Positions 7,393-14,934 of a stretch of DNA of 30,582 nt are shown one piece after another. Each line of letters starts with the position of its first letter. Within the stretch, counting starts at the first letter, position 1. A model generated the notes under the pieces. It did no database searches. It saw only the letters and a list, made by a program, of their open reading frames with translations, and was not told the origin of the DNA. Origin of the DNA: CAZCGA01 sp964498075. Lineage in GTDB: Bacteria; Desulfobacterota; Binatia; HRBIN30. The stretch lies in the NCBI GenBank assembly GCA_964498075.1, contig CAZCGA010000072.1, forward strand, positions 1 to 30,582. The letters are read 5' to 3'. A program made the translations under genes and the position numbers.

Positions 7393-8190
7393 ATGACGAC
7401 AGGCTTCTTCAGCGGACGGAAGCCGCGGGTGTTCGGGCACCGCGGCGCTGCCGGCTTGGCCCCGGAGAACACGATCCCTTCGTTCGCGCTCGGGCAGGCG
7501 CTGGGCGCCGACGTGATCGAGCTCGACGTGCACGCCAGCCGCGACGGCGTCATCGCCGTCATCCACGATCCAGCCCTCGAGCGCACGACGAACGGGTCGG
7601 GGCTCGTGCGCGAGCAGCTGTGGCACGAGCTGCAGCAGCTCGACGCCGGTTACCACTTCACCCGCGGCGGCGGTGACTACCCGTACCGACATCAAGGCGT
7701 CCGCCTGGCGTCGCTGGAAACGGTGTTGAAGCAGTTTCCGCTGGCCTGCTGCAACATCGAGGTGAAACAAGCCGAGCCGCCGATTGCCGAGGAGGTCGTC
7801 CGGATCATTCGGCGCCTGGGCGCTGAGCACCGCGTCCTCCTGGCCGCGGAGCGCGATGCCATCATGAGCAGCATCCGCAGTCACGCCGGCCCGATCGCCA
7901 CCAGCTTCACCGCCGAGGAGGTGGCCGACTTCATCGCGCGCCTGCCGGAGGCACGCTTCGCGGATTATCGTCCGGCGGGGCGCGCACTCCAAATTCCGGT
8001 GCGCTTCGGCGACATCGAGCTGGTCACTGCAGAGAGCCTTGCGGCCGCACATCGCTGCGGACTCGAGGTGCACGTCTGGACGATCAATCAACGGGACGAG
8101 ATCGAGGCGCTACTGGCACTGGGCGTCGACGGGATCATGTCCGACCTGCCGGGGCTGGCGCGGTCAGTCGTGGACGCTTCGCACCTCTAG
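7393..8190 (+). CDS. Glycerophosphodiester phosphodiesterase (GDPD family)
   Basis: I start at ATG 7393 (MTTGFFSGRKPRVFGHRGA), which puts the catalytic region at the usual place; the upstream open frame has no resemblance to the family. The 265-residue protein has the GDPD TIM-barrel motifs: H16-R17-G-A with PENT at 24-27, metal ligands E43 and D45 in ELDV, H58-D59 in VIHDP, and the E-x-K strand NIEVKQ. The C-terminal VHVWTINQRDE and GVDGIMSDLP are typical. It hydrolyses glycerophosphodiesters from phospholipid turnover to glycerol-3-phosphate and an alcohol. No signal peptide is seen, so it is probably cytoplasmic. Its TAG stop lies in the arm of a palindromic element. Confidence 0.9.
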   Translation: MTTGFFSGRKPRVFGHRGAAGLAPENTIPSFALGQALGADVIELDVHASRDGVIAVIHDPALERTTNGSGLVREQLWHELQQLDAGYHFTRGGGDYPYRHQGVRLASLETVLKQFPLACCNIEVKQAEPPIAEEVVRIIRRLGAEHRVLLAAERDAIMSSIRSHAGPIATSFTAEEVADFIARLPEARFADYRPAGRALQIPVRFGDIELVTAESLAAAHRCGLEVHVWTINQRDEIEALLALGVDGIMSDLPGLARSVVDASHL

Positions 8191-8323
8191 CAGCCCGCTG
8201 AAAAACCCCGCCCCGTGCTTCGACAGGCTCAGCATGAGCGGTTCCCCTCCCCGATTTCAATGATCTTCTTCCGCTCACCCTGAGCTCGTCGAAGGGTTCC
8301 TGGTCTTTTTCAACGGGCTGCTA
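8188..8323. repeat. Nested palindromic element (REP/MITE-like), copy 1
   Basis: The outer arms TAGCAGCCCGCTGAAAAA (8188-8205) and TTTTTCAACGGGCTGCTA (8306-8323) are inverted repeats with one mismatch. Nested inside are CTTCGACAGGCTCAGCATG... (8218-8241) and CCGCTCACCCTGAGCTCGTC... (8271-8295), an imperfect inverted repeat. The same inner arms occur at 20110-20186. The terminal TAG of each outer arm is the stop codon of the flanking gene (GDPD on plus, zinc-ribbon protein on minus). This could be a non-autonomous mobile palindrome or a bidirectional terminator. Confidence 0.75.
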
Positions 8324-8740
8324 CGCAACTTCCTCTTTCAACGAACGACCGCAGGCGGGACAGAAATTGGCGCGCGGCGGGACGGTGTGACCGCAGCGCG
8401 GACAGAAGGCGATGCGGATGGGGCGGCGGGCCATTGCCGCCTGACGTGATTGCGCAGCCTGCGCCGACTCCACTGCCGCAATCGCTTCCAGCGCTTGCGC
8501 CGCGTAACGCTCTCGGAGCGTGGTGAAGTCCGCTTCCGAGAGCTTGCCCATCCGGTAGTCGAACTCAGCCTCCTTGATTGCCGCGTAGGCGTCGAGCTTC
8601 TGGCGCTCGAGCTGCGGCCGCTCCGTCGGCACCGCCGGCGTCGCCGGCGCGCGCTCCTCTGACGGCGCCGGACCGAACAGGGGCGCCGCGACGAACGCCG
8701 CGGCCAGGACGATGATGAGGACGCTGATGACCAAGCTCAT
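8321..8740 (-). CDS. Membrane-anchored zinc-ribbon protein in the ccm cluster (CcmI-like position)
   Basis: This 139-residue protein has one N-terminal membrane segment (about residues 3-23), a Pro/Ala linker, a helical stretch (residues 45-90: LDAYAAIKEAEFDYRMGKLS and following), and a C-terminal zinc ribbon with two CxxC pairs (FCPRCGHTVPPRANFCPACG). The helix resembles the membrane-proximal part of CcmI, which holds apocytochrome in System I. It is the last gene of the ccmE-F-H run and starts 7 bases after ccmH. A role in binding apocytochrome or metal is inference. Its stop is provided by the palindromic element. Confidence 0.65.
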   Translation of the reverse strand: MSLVISVLIIVLAAAFVAAPLFGPAPSEERAPATPAVPTERPQLERQKLDAYAAIKEAEFDYRMGKLSEADFTTLRERYAAQALEAIAAVESAQAAQSRQAAMARRPIRIAFCPRCGHTVPPRANFCPACGRSLKEEVA

Positions 8741-8747
8741 CGGGCGC

Positions 8748-9218
8748 TCACGCGTCGAAGTTCTTCAGCTCCTTCTCGAGAATCTTGTCGTATGGCGACG
8801 GCGCGCGCGGCGGGGTCTCCGGCGGCACGGCCGGGCGCGTGCGCTTGCGGCCGCTCCAGCGCAGCAGTGTGAGCCCGACGAACGCGCCGCCAAGGGCGAG
8901 CACGACGAACGGCGTGATCCAGGCCACCAAGTTGAAGCCGGTGGTCGTCGGCGAGGAGAGGATCTTCTCGCCGTACTTGTTGGAGAAGTACCCGAGGATC
9001 TCCTCCTTGCCCTTGCCCTCGTTCATTTGCGCGCGGAGCTCTTCCCGCAGCGGCAGGGCGGAGCCACACTGCAAGTGGTTGCAGCTGTGCACCGTCAGGC
9101 CACAGCCGCACTGGCAGGTCAGTGATTCTTCGAGATCCTGAAACGAAACGGGGGCGGCGCCCACCACACCGAGGTAGAGCAGGCAGATGAGGACGAGCTT
9201 CCAGTTTCGCAGAGACAC
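8748..9218 (-). CDS. ccmH: Cytochrome c-type biogenesis protein CcmH, Cys-rich variant
   Basis: This 156-residue protein has a signal peptide or anchor (residues 6-22), a periplasmic CcmH domain, and a second membrane helix (about residues 99-119) followed by a basic tail. The domain is recognised from MNEGKGKEEILGYFSNKYGE. The usual redox motif LRCxxCQN is replaced by a Cys-rich segment with C35, C37, C39, C46 and C51 (CQCGCGLTVHSCNHLQCGS). CcmH normally reduces the CxxCH of apocytochrome for heme attachment. The extra cysteines suggest altered thiol chemistry or metal binding. It begins 3 bases after ccmF ends, so the two are surely co-transcribed. Confidence 0.8.
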   Translation of the reverse strand: MSLRNWKLVLICLLYLGVVGAAPVSFQDLEESLTCQCGCGLTVHSCNHLQCGSALPLREELRAQMNEGKGKEEILGYFSNKYGEKILSSPTTTGFNLVAWITPFVVLALGGAFVGLTLLRWSGRKRTRPAVPPETPPRAPSPYDKILEKELKNFDA

Positions 9219-9221
9219 GGT

Positions 9222-11216
9222 TCAGTCCGCCACGACGCGATCGCGGGCGCCGCCAGGGGCGTACGCTGGGGCACGCGCCGGCGCGCGCGCTGGCCAGATG
9301 GTCACCCCCGTGCCGAACGCCAGCACGATGCCGCCCCACCACAGGAAGCCGACGAGCGGATTGATGTAGGCCTGGATGGTCGCCATCTTCGACGCCTCGT
9401 CGTAACTGCCGAGCACGAGGTAGAGGTCCGCTCCCAGCGTCGAGCGGATAGCCACCTCCGTGGTCGGCTGCTCCGGCTTCTTGTAGAAGCGCTTCTCCGG
9501 CTGCAACATGTCGATCTGCCGTCCGTTCTGCAACACGGCAATCTTGGCGGTGAGGAAAGCGAGGTGCGGCGTCTCACGCGGCTCCACGCCGTCATAGCGC
9601 AGCGTGTAGCGGCCCATCTCGAACGACTCGCCCGGGTTCAGGGTGATCTGCTTCTCTTGCTTGAACGCGGACGTCCCGGTGATGGCCAGGAACATCATCA
9701 CCATGCCGATGTGAATGATGTAGCCGCCGTAGCGCCGCCGATTCTTGCCGATCAGGTGGCGCAGCGCGGTCAGCGGGTTCTCACCCATCATGGCCTGCCG
9801 CGCCCGCACCCCGCGGAAGAACTCCATGACGATGGTGGACAGCACGAAGGCACAGAGCGAGAAGGATACGATGGCGTAGTAGTTCCGCATTCCCTCGATG
9901 AACAGGACGATGCCGGTGACGAACCCGAGCGACACCGGGCCGAGAAAGCTCTTCTGTAGATTGCGCGCTGAGGCCCGCCGCCAGGCGATGACCGGACCGA
10001 CGCCCGTGAGAAACAGCAGGATCAGCCCGAGCGGCGCGTTGACCTTGTTGAAGAAGGGCGGTCCGACGGTGATCTTCACACCGCGCACCGCTTCGGAGAT
10101 CACCGGGAAAACCGTGCCCCAGAAGACGGAAAAGGCGATGCCGACGAGGATCAGGTTGTTGAGCAGGAACGCCGACTCGCGCGACAGCATCGAGTCCAGC
10201 TCGTTCTCACTGCGCAGCAACGGCAATCGCCAGATGAGCAAGCCGAGCGACAGCACCAGGATGATGCCGAGGAAGCCGATGAAGAACGGGCCGAGCCCCG
10301 ACTGGGTAAACGAATGCACCGACGAGATGACGCCGCTGCGGGTCAGGAACGTTCCGAAGATGGTGAGCGAAAAGGTGAGAATCACCAGTACCATGTTCCA
10401 CACCTTCAGCATGTTCTTCTTTTCCTGGATCATCACCGAATGCAGGAAGGCGGTGCAGGTGAGCCACGGCATGAAGGCGGCGTTCTCCACCGGATCCCAC
10501 GCCCAATAGCCGCCCCAGCCCAACACCAGGTAAGCCCACTCGGCGCCGAACAGGTTGCCGAGGCTGAGGAAGAACCAGGCGAGCAACGTCCAGCGGCGGG
10601 TGGTGCGGATCCACACGTCGCCCAGCTTGCCGGAGATCAGCGCCGCCATGCCGAAGGCGAAGGGGATGGCGCAGCCGACGTAGCCCATGTAGAGCGACGG
10701 TGGATGAATGGTCATCCAGTAGTTCTGCAGCAGCGGGTTGAGGTCGCGTCCCTCCGCCGGCGTGAACGCCAGCCGCTGGAACGGCGGCGTGATGAAGTTG
10801 AGCATCGAGAGGAAGAACACGGCGATGAGCATGAGCACCACGGTGACGTAGGGCATCAGCTCGCGGTTCTTCTCGCGGTTCTGCAGGTGGACGACGGCGG
10901 ACATCGAGGTCAGGATCAGGAGCCAGAACAGCAACGAGCCGGCCTGCCCGCCCCAGAGCGCGGCAACCGTGTAGTTCAAGGGCAGGGTGGTGCTGGAGTA
11001 GTGGGCGACGTACTCGATGTTGAAGTCGTGCGTCACCAAGGCGTGCAACAGGGCGGCGACGGCGATGACCGTGAGGCCCCACACGGCGAGGGCTGCATGC
11101 TCGGCGCTGGCCACGAAGTCGCGCTTGCGCCAGTGCGCCCCGGCCAGCGCCATGCCGATGGCATACAGCGCCAGTACCCACGCTACAGCGAGGGATAACG
11201 AGCCGACATCGACCAT
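9222..11216 (-). CDS. ccmF: Cytochrome c heme lyase subunit CcmF
   Basis: This 664-residue polytopic membrane protein has the heme-handling WWD-type motif WGGYWAWDPVENAAFMPWL around residue 230. Multiple membrane helices run through residues 1-500, and a periplasmic domain lies near the C-terminus (PGESFEMGRYTLRYDGV) before a final helix. CcmF, with CcmH, transfers heme from CcmE to apocytochrome in the periplasm. Length is normal for the family. The start ATG 11216 lies 17 bases after ccmE ends. The gene is part of the ccmE-F-H-zinc ribbon run on the minus strand. Confidence 0.95.
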   Translation of the reverse strand: MVDVGSLSLAVAWVLALYAIGMALAGAHWRKRDFVASAEHAALAVWGLTVIAVAALLHALVTHDFNIEYVAHYSSTTLPLNYTVAALWGGQAGSLLFWLLILTSMSAVVHLQNREKNRELMPYVTVVLMLIAVFFLSMLNFITPPFQRLAFTPAEGRDLNPLLQNYWMTIHPPSLYMGYVGCAIPFAFGMAALISGKLGDVWIRTTRRWTLLAWFFLSLGNLFGAEWAYLVLGWGGYWAWDPVENAAFMPWLTCTAFLHSVMIQEKKNMLKVWNMVLVILTFSLTIFGTFLTRSGVISSVHSFTQSGLGPFFIGFLGIILVLSLGLLIWRLPLLRSENELDSMLSRESAFLLNNLILVGIAFSVFWGTVFPVISEAVRGVKITVGPPFFNKVNAPLGLILLFLTGVGPVIAWRRASARNLQKSFLGPVSLGFVTGIVLFIEGMRNYYAIVSFSLCAFVLSTIVMEFFRGVRARQAMMGENPLTALRHLIGKNRRRYGGYIIHIGMVMMFLAITGTSAFKQEKQITLNPGESFEMGRYTLRYDGVEPRETPHLAFLTAKIAVLQNGRQIDMLQPEKRFYKKPEQPTTEVAIRSTLGADLYLVLGSYDEASKMATIQAYINPLVGFLWWGGIVLAFGTGVTIWPARAPARAPAYAPGGARDRVVAD

Positions 11217-11233
11217 CGCAATCTCCTGTGGTT

Positions 11234-11659
11234 CTAGTTCTTCGCCGCTTCGGCTTCGTACTTCGAGGGGCAGGAGGTCAGTACACTCTGCGCATACAGG
11301 GTCCCATCGCGGTACTTGCCTTCGACGATCACGTCAGTGCCACCGGCGGCCTTGAACATGTCCGGCGTCACGCCAACGAAGTAGACCGGCACCCCGGCAC
11401 CGGGGTTGCCGTCGGTCTTGAAATCGCCGAGACGGAAGTTCAGCTCCTCTCCTGACTGGGTCATCTTGCGCGTCACACTCCCCAACTCGACGCGCCCGGC
11501 GACTCGCACACCTTCGTTGGCGAGCGCCTCCTTCTTCACGAGGAACTCCTCGATGGTCAGATAGTACACCGCCGTCTGACGCACGCCGGAGTACATCAAG
11601 TAACTGACCGCTCCAGCGAGGAGCACGGCAGCGATGACGAAACGCAGCTTTCCGTTCAT
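11234..11659 (-). CDS. ccmE: Heme chaperone CcmE, CxxxY variant
   Basis: This 141-residue protein has an N-terminal membrane anchor (residues 6-24) and the CcmE OB-fold domain (VRVAGRVELGSV, LNFRLGDF, VPVYFVGVTPDMFKAAGG, VIVEGKY). The heme-attachment site, HxxxY in most proteobacteria, is C130-PSK-Y134 here. CxxxY forms are known from Desulfovibrio and archaea, where heme binds through cysteine. CcmE receives heme from CcmABCD and delivers it to CcmFH. It is the first gene of the minus-strand Ccm run and is divergent from the NlpC/P60 gene, with 199 bases between. Confidence 0.92.
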   Translation of the reverse strand: MNGKLRFVIAAVLLAGAVSYLMYSGVRQTAVYYLTIEEFLVKKEALANEGVRVAGRVELGSVTRKMTQSGEELNFRLGDFKTDGNPGAGVPVYFVGVTPDMFKAAGGTDVIVEGKYRDGTLYAQSVLTSCPSKYEAEAAKN

Positions 11660-11858
11660 GCGATGGCCTCACGCTAGTGAATTCATTGCCCGCTTTCAAG
11701 CAAACTGCAGTCCCACACGAGGCACAGAAAAATTCAGCACCGTTCGCTTGCCTCCGTGGCTCCCGGTTGGTAAAGCCGACACTCCCGCGTGTGGGATTCT
11801 CAGGCGCGGGAAATCCAAAAGACCCCAAGTGTGGGGGTAGTGGCGGGAAGGAGACGAT
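11660..11858. promoter_or_regulatory. Divergent intergenic region between ccmE and the NlpC/P60 gene
   Basis: Promoters for both ccmE (minus) and the NlpC/P60 gene (plus) should lie in these 199 bases. Visible structures include ACCCC(A)AGTG(T)GGGGGT near 11820-11838, and CCCGCG...CGCGGG near 11785-11811. I could not match the segment to a known riboswitch. A GGAAGGAG ribosome-binding site precedes the plus-strand start. Confidence 0.4.
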
Positions 11859-12584
11859 ATGAGTGCACTCCGCACGCGTTCTCCAAGACTCTCCGGGTAT
11901 CGCAGCCATCGCGTCCGCGTCGCGATCGTTGCGCCGTACGTCGCAACGCTCGCGTTGCTCGGTGCCGTGCACCCGCCATCGATCGAGGCCAAGACACAGA
12001 AACCGCAACGGGCCAGCGCCAAGGCGCCGGTCGGTCACCAGGGCCATACCAAGCACCGCGTCATCCGTACGGCGCAGCGCGGCAAGCCCGCCAAGAAGAG
12101 CAAGAGGAGCACGAAGAGCAGCAAGAAGAAGCAGCCGCCACGCATCGCCAGGAAGGTCCGCCCGGTTCGCATCGCCAAAAGACCGCCGAACCCCGAACAC
12201 TTCGTCATCCCACAGGGCGATGGTTCCCCGGTGTTAGGTTTTGCGGCCCGGGTGCTTGGACGGCCGTACCGTTTCGGCTCCGAGCGCGGCGCCTTCGACT
12301 GCTCGGGCTTCGTCCGTTGGGTGTTTGCGAAGCTGGGCGTCGAGTTGCCGCACTCGGCGCGTGCGCAGTTTGCGCTGGGCGAACGCGTGCGGCGCGATGA
12401 GCTCGAGCCCGGCGACCTCGTGTTCTTTCACACCTCCCGCCGCTACGCGACGCACGTCGGCATCTACGTCGGCGAGGGCAAGTTTGTCCACGCGGCGACG
12501 CGCGGCGGCCAAGTCCAGGTGGACTCGTTGAAGGAGTCGTACTACACGCGCCGCTACCTTGGGGCGCGGCGGCTGGAGATCTAG
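11859..12584 (+). CDS. NlpC/P60 family peptidoglycan endopeptidase
   Basis: This 241-residue protein has an N-terminal hydrophobic segment (about residues 21-37), then a very basic Lys/Arg/Ser linker (residues 45-110, including KKSKRSTKSSKKKQ), then a C-terminal NlpC/P60 domain. The catalytic cysteine is C148 in FDCSGFVRW; the histidines lie in THVGIYVGEGKFVHAATRG. These enzymes cut peptide stems of peptidoglycan, usually between D-Glu and the third residue. The basic linker would bind the anionic wall or nucleic acid. The start ATG 11859 follows AAGGAG. It converges on lpxA. Confidence 0.88.
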   Translation: MSALRTRSPRLSGYRSHRVRVAIVAPYVATLALLGAVHPPSIEAKTQKPQRASAKAPVGHQGHTKHRVIRTAQRGKPAKKSKRSTKSSKKKQPPRIARKVRPVRIAKRPPNPEHFVIPQGDGSPVLGFAARVLGRPYRFGSERGAFDCSGFVRWVFAKLGVELPHSARAQFALGERVRRDELEPGDLVFFHTSRRYATHVGIYVGEGKFVHAATRGGQVQVDSLKESYYTRRYLGARRLEI

Positions 12585-12585
12585 A

Positions 12586-12619
12586 GGGGGGAAGAGTGAT
12601 CACCGATCACTGCTCCCCG
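12586..12619. terminator. Stem-loop between convergent nlpC-like gene and lpxA
   Basis: AGTGATC (12595-12601) pairs perfectly with GATCACT (12605-12611) across a 3-base loop. Flanking GGGG and CCCC can extend the stem with a bulge. It overlaps the lpxA stop and sits just after the plus-strand gene, as expected of a bidirectional terminator, though a T run is lacking. Confidence 0.45.
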
Positions 12620-13401
12620 CTCACTGTTCTCCTCACCCCCAGGCAGACGCCGCGCTTCGAGGCACGGATGAAGTCGATCAGATAACGAATGTCCGGCGAG
12701 CAGGGTGTGGCTTCCAACTCTGCGAGCCCCTTGGCGAGATTGCCGGCGCGCCGAAAGAGACGGCTGAAGGCCTTCTGCAGGTCGCGGACCTGTACGGCGG
12801 TAAAATCGGCACGGCGCAAGCCGACGCGGTTGATGGCACGCACCGTGTGCGTCCCGTCCATGATGCAGAAGGGCGGCACGTCGCGGCTGGTGCGACTCAG
12901 CCCGCGCAGCAACGCCAGGCGTCCGATGCGCACGAACTGATGGACGGCACAGTTGCCGGACACGAACACTTGGTCCTCCACGTCCACGTAGCCGCCGAGC
13001 ATTGCACCGCTGGCGACGATGACGCGGTTGCCGATGCGGCAGTTGTGGGCAACGTGTGCCGCGTTCATGAAGAAGTTCTCGTTGCCGATTACCGTGGCGG
13101 ACCCGGGCTTGGTGCCGCGATGGATCTGTGCATGCTCGCGGATGACGTTGCGGTCGCCGATGTGCAGGTAGCTCTCCGACCCGTCGTACGCGAGATCCTG
13201 CGGTGTGTGACCGATCACCGCGCCCATGTGGATCTCGTTGTCCGCACCGATCGTGGTCCAACCCGTCAGCGTCGCGTGTGCCAGGACGCGGGTGCGCGGC
13301 CCGACCCGAACCGGCCCATCGATCACTACGAACGGACCGATGTCGGCGTCGGCGTGCACCTCGGCACGCGGGTCGATCACCGCCGTGGGATGGATGGGCA
13401 T
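12607..13401 (-). CDS. lpxA: Acyl-ACP--UDP-N-acetylglucosamine O-acyltransferase
   Basis: This is the first enzyme of lipid A synthesis, adding a 3-hydroxyacyl chain to UDP-GlcNAc. I start at ATG 13401 (MPIHPTAVIDPRAEV), 4 bases after yacG ends, which gives 264 residues, normal for LpxA; the frame extends 14 codons upstream inside yacG. Left-handed beta-helix hexapeptides run through the first 190 residues. The signatures GHTPQDLAYDG, NVIREHAQIHRGT, the catalytic-histidine segment NAAHVAHNC, and VHQFVRIG are present, followed by the C-terminal helical region. It occurs apart from lpxD, fabZ and lpxB, its usual partners. Confidence 0.93.
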   Translation of the reverse strand: MPIHPTAVIDPRAEVHADADIGPFVVIDGPVRVGPRTRVLAHATLTGWTTIGADNEIHMGAVIGHTPQDLAYDGSESYLHIGDRNVIREHAQIHRGTKPGSATVIGNENFFMNAAHVAHNCRIGNRVIVASGAMLGGYVDVEDQVFVSGNCAVHQFVRIGRLALLRGLSRTSRDVPPFCIMDGTHTVRAINRVGLRRADFTAVQVRDLQKAFSRLFRRAGNLAKGLAELEATPCSPDIRYLIDFIRASKRGVCLGVRRTVSGEQ

Positions 13402-13405
13402 GCGT

Positions 13406-13654
13406 CTACTTGCGGCCGGCCGGCCCTTGGTCCTCGCTCCCATCGTCGGTTTCGTCTGCGGGCGGTACGTCGGTGGGCGGGCCGGGGACGCGATAGCGCT
13501 CGCTGGCCCAATTGCCGAGATCCTGCACCCGGCAGCGTTCCGAGCAGAAGGGTCGGTACCGGTTTCCTTCCCATGGTGTCAGGCGCCGGCAGGTTGGGCA
13601 GCGGGCGGAGGTCAGCACGGGGGCATCATCGCATGGAGCGCTTTTGCTTGGCAA
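13406..13654 (-). CDS. yacG: DNA gyrase inhibitor/zinc-binding protein YacG
   Basis: This 82-residue protein has the YacG four-cysteine zinc finger: CPTCRR, then W and RYRPFCSERCRVQDLGNWASE with RYRVPG. YacG binds GyrB and inhibits gyrase in E. coli. The core is about 45 residues; the acidic C-terminal tail (PPADETDDGSEDQGP) is common. The start at 13654 is the longest possible; a shorter start near the first Cys pair cannot be excluded. It lies directly upstream of lpxA, and the two probably share a transcript. It is divergent from the DGQHR gene, whose start is 86 bases away. Confidence 0.88.
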   Translation of the reverse strand: MPSKSAPCDDAPVLTSARCPTCRRLTPWEGNRYRPFCSERCRVQDLGNWASERYRVPGPPTDVPPADETDDGSEDQGPAGRK

Positions 13655-13740
13655 TTGTCGGCGCGGGGTTGATCCCGGGGCGACGGGCCAATTGGATTCG
13701 CCGCGCCATCTGGGATAGGGAGGAACGAAAGGGGCGAGCC

Positions 13741-14880
13741 ATGATCACTGTGCCGGCAATGCGGCTGCATCAGTTCGGTGTCTACTTCTACCAGGCTATC
13801 CTCAGCGTGCGTGACGTGCACAAGCTCGTGCGCTTCGAAGTGCTGAGCTACAGCGGTGGCGCCGGGCGCACGCACGGCAAGCGTCCGGTGCAGGCAGGAC
13901 GCGCGGGGAAGATCAACTGGGACGTGCTCGAGCAGAAGATCGCGCACAGCGCTGATGCGTACCAGCGCCCGGTGATCCAACGCAAGATCGCCGAGCTGAT
14001 GGACTACTACATGCAATGTTCCGAATCCGGCACCTTGCCGGCGATTCCCGGCGCCGTGCTGCTGGTGAGCGAGCGGCGTCTCGATTTCGTTCCCGTGAGC
14101 TCGCATCGCATCCTTGGGGTCTTGCAGCTGCCGCCGGAAGAAGGCGCCCTGCGGGCGCTCGATGGGCAACACCGGCTGCTGGCGCTGCACCAGCTGGCGG
14201 AAGAGAAACCGGTGGAGGAGGTCCAGGTGCCGGCGGTGATCTTCGATCAGCTGGCGCCCGATCAGGTCGTCGAGCTGTTCGTGACCATCAACGCCAAGCA
14301 TACGAAGCTCAACCCGTCGCATCTCATCAGCCTGTCCGGCCGTCGCTTGTATCCGGACAGCCTGCTGGCCGTCAGCCACGACATCATCCGGACGCTCAAC
14401 GAGGACAGCAGCTCGCCATTGCACGGCGAGATCAAGCTGTTCGGGGTTGGCCACGGGCGCGTAGCGCAGGCGCCGTTGGCGGAGGAGCTGAAGGGGGTGT
14501 TCACCGCGCTCGATGCGTTCGGCGGCAAGGCGGCGGCGGACTTCCGACAGCATGCGACGCGTTTCTTCCTGAACTACTTCAAGCAGATTGCCAAGGTGTT
14601 TCCGAAGGCGTGGCACGGCAAGCGGTACAGCATCAAGACTGCGATGGCGTTACGCGCGTTCTTGCGGGTCGTGCCCGACGTCCTGTCGGCGATCCGCAAG
14701 TCAGGTGGCGATGCGTTCGAGGCCGCGTCGATCGCCAAGGTCATCGACCTCTGGGGCGACTACATCGGCGACCCGCGCTTCGAGACAGACGGCGAGTGGC
14801 GCCAGAAGCTCGCCGGCGGCACGCGCGGCACGGTCGACGTGCTGGCACGCGAGCTGCGCTCGGCGTTGCGGACGCCGTAG
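13741..14880 (+). CDS. DGQHR-domain protein (DndB-like)
   Basis: This 379-residue protein carries the signature ALDGQHRLLAL, with D141-G-Q-H-R145, defining the DGQHR family that includes DndB of phosphorothioate DNA-modification loci. Around it are VPAVIFDQLAPDQVVELFVTIN and TKLNPSHLISLSGR, also typical. I use ATG 13741, preceded by a purine-rich GAACGAAAGGGGCGAG, because the upstream open frame is antisense to lpxA and yacG. DndB acts as a regulator; solitary DGQHR proteins are of unknown role. No dndCDE genes are in the window. The next gene, with kinase-like motifs, starts 54 bases later on the same strand. Confidence 0.82.
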   Translation: MITVPAMRLHQFGVYFYQAILSVRDVHKLVRFEVLSYSGGAGRTHGKRPVQAGRAGKINWDVLEQKIAHSADAYQRPVIQRKIAELMDYYMQCSESGTLPAIPGAVLLVSERRLDFVPVSSHRILGVLQLPPEEGALRALDGQHRLLALHQLAEEKPVEEVQVPAVIFDQLAPDQVVELFVTINAKHTKLNPSHLISLSGRRLYPDSLLAVSHDIIRTLNEDSSSPLHGEIKLFGVGHGRVAQAPLAEELKGVFTALDAFGGKAAADFRQHATRFFLNYFKQIAKVFPKAWHGKRYSIKTAMALRAFLRVVPDVLSAIRKSGGDAFEAASIAKVIDLWGDYIGDPRFETDGEWRQKLAGGTRGTVDVLARELRSALRTP

Positions 14881-14934
14881 GCCCTAGCGCGGTGCGCGAT
14901 CGCGTCGCGCGACGCATCGAGAGGTGATCCCCAC

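Noticed and set aside
10314..11198. 294-codon frame antisense to ccmF
   Set aside because: The composition is low-complexity His/Gln/Glu/Arg, as expected opposite membrane-helix codons; ccmF is unambiguous.
11750..11815. Possible tRNA or riboswitch: GGCTCCCGGTTGGTAAAGCC looks like a tRNA D-arm
   Set aside because: No pairing acceptor stem, no GTTC-type T-arm and no match to c-di-GMP or c-di-AMP riboswitch cores could be found.
12559..13740. N-terminal extension of the DGQHR gene frame
   Set aside because: It is antisense to lpxA and yacG; the ATG at 13741 has a ribosome-binding site and gives a normal N-terminus.
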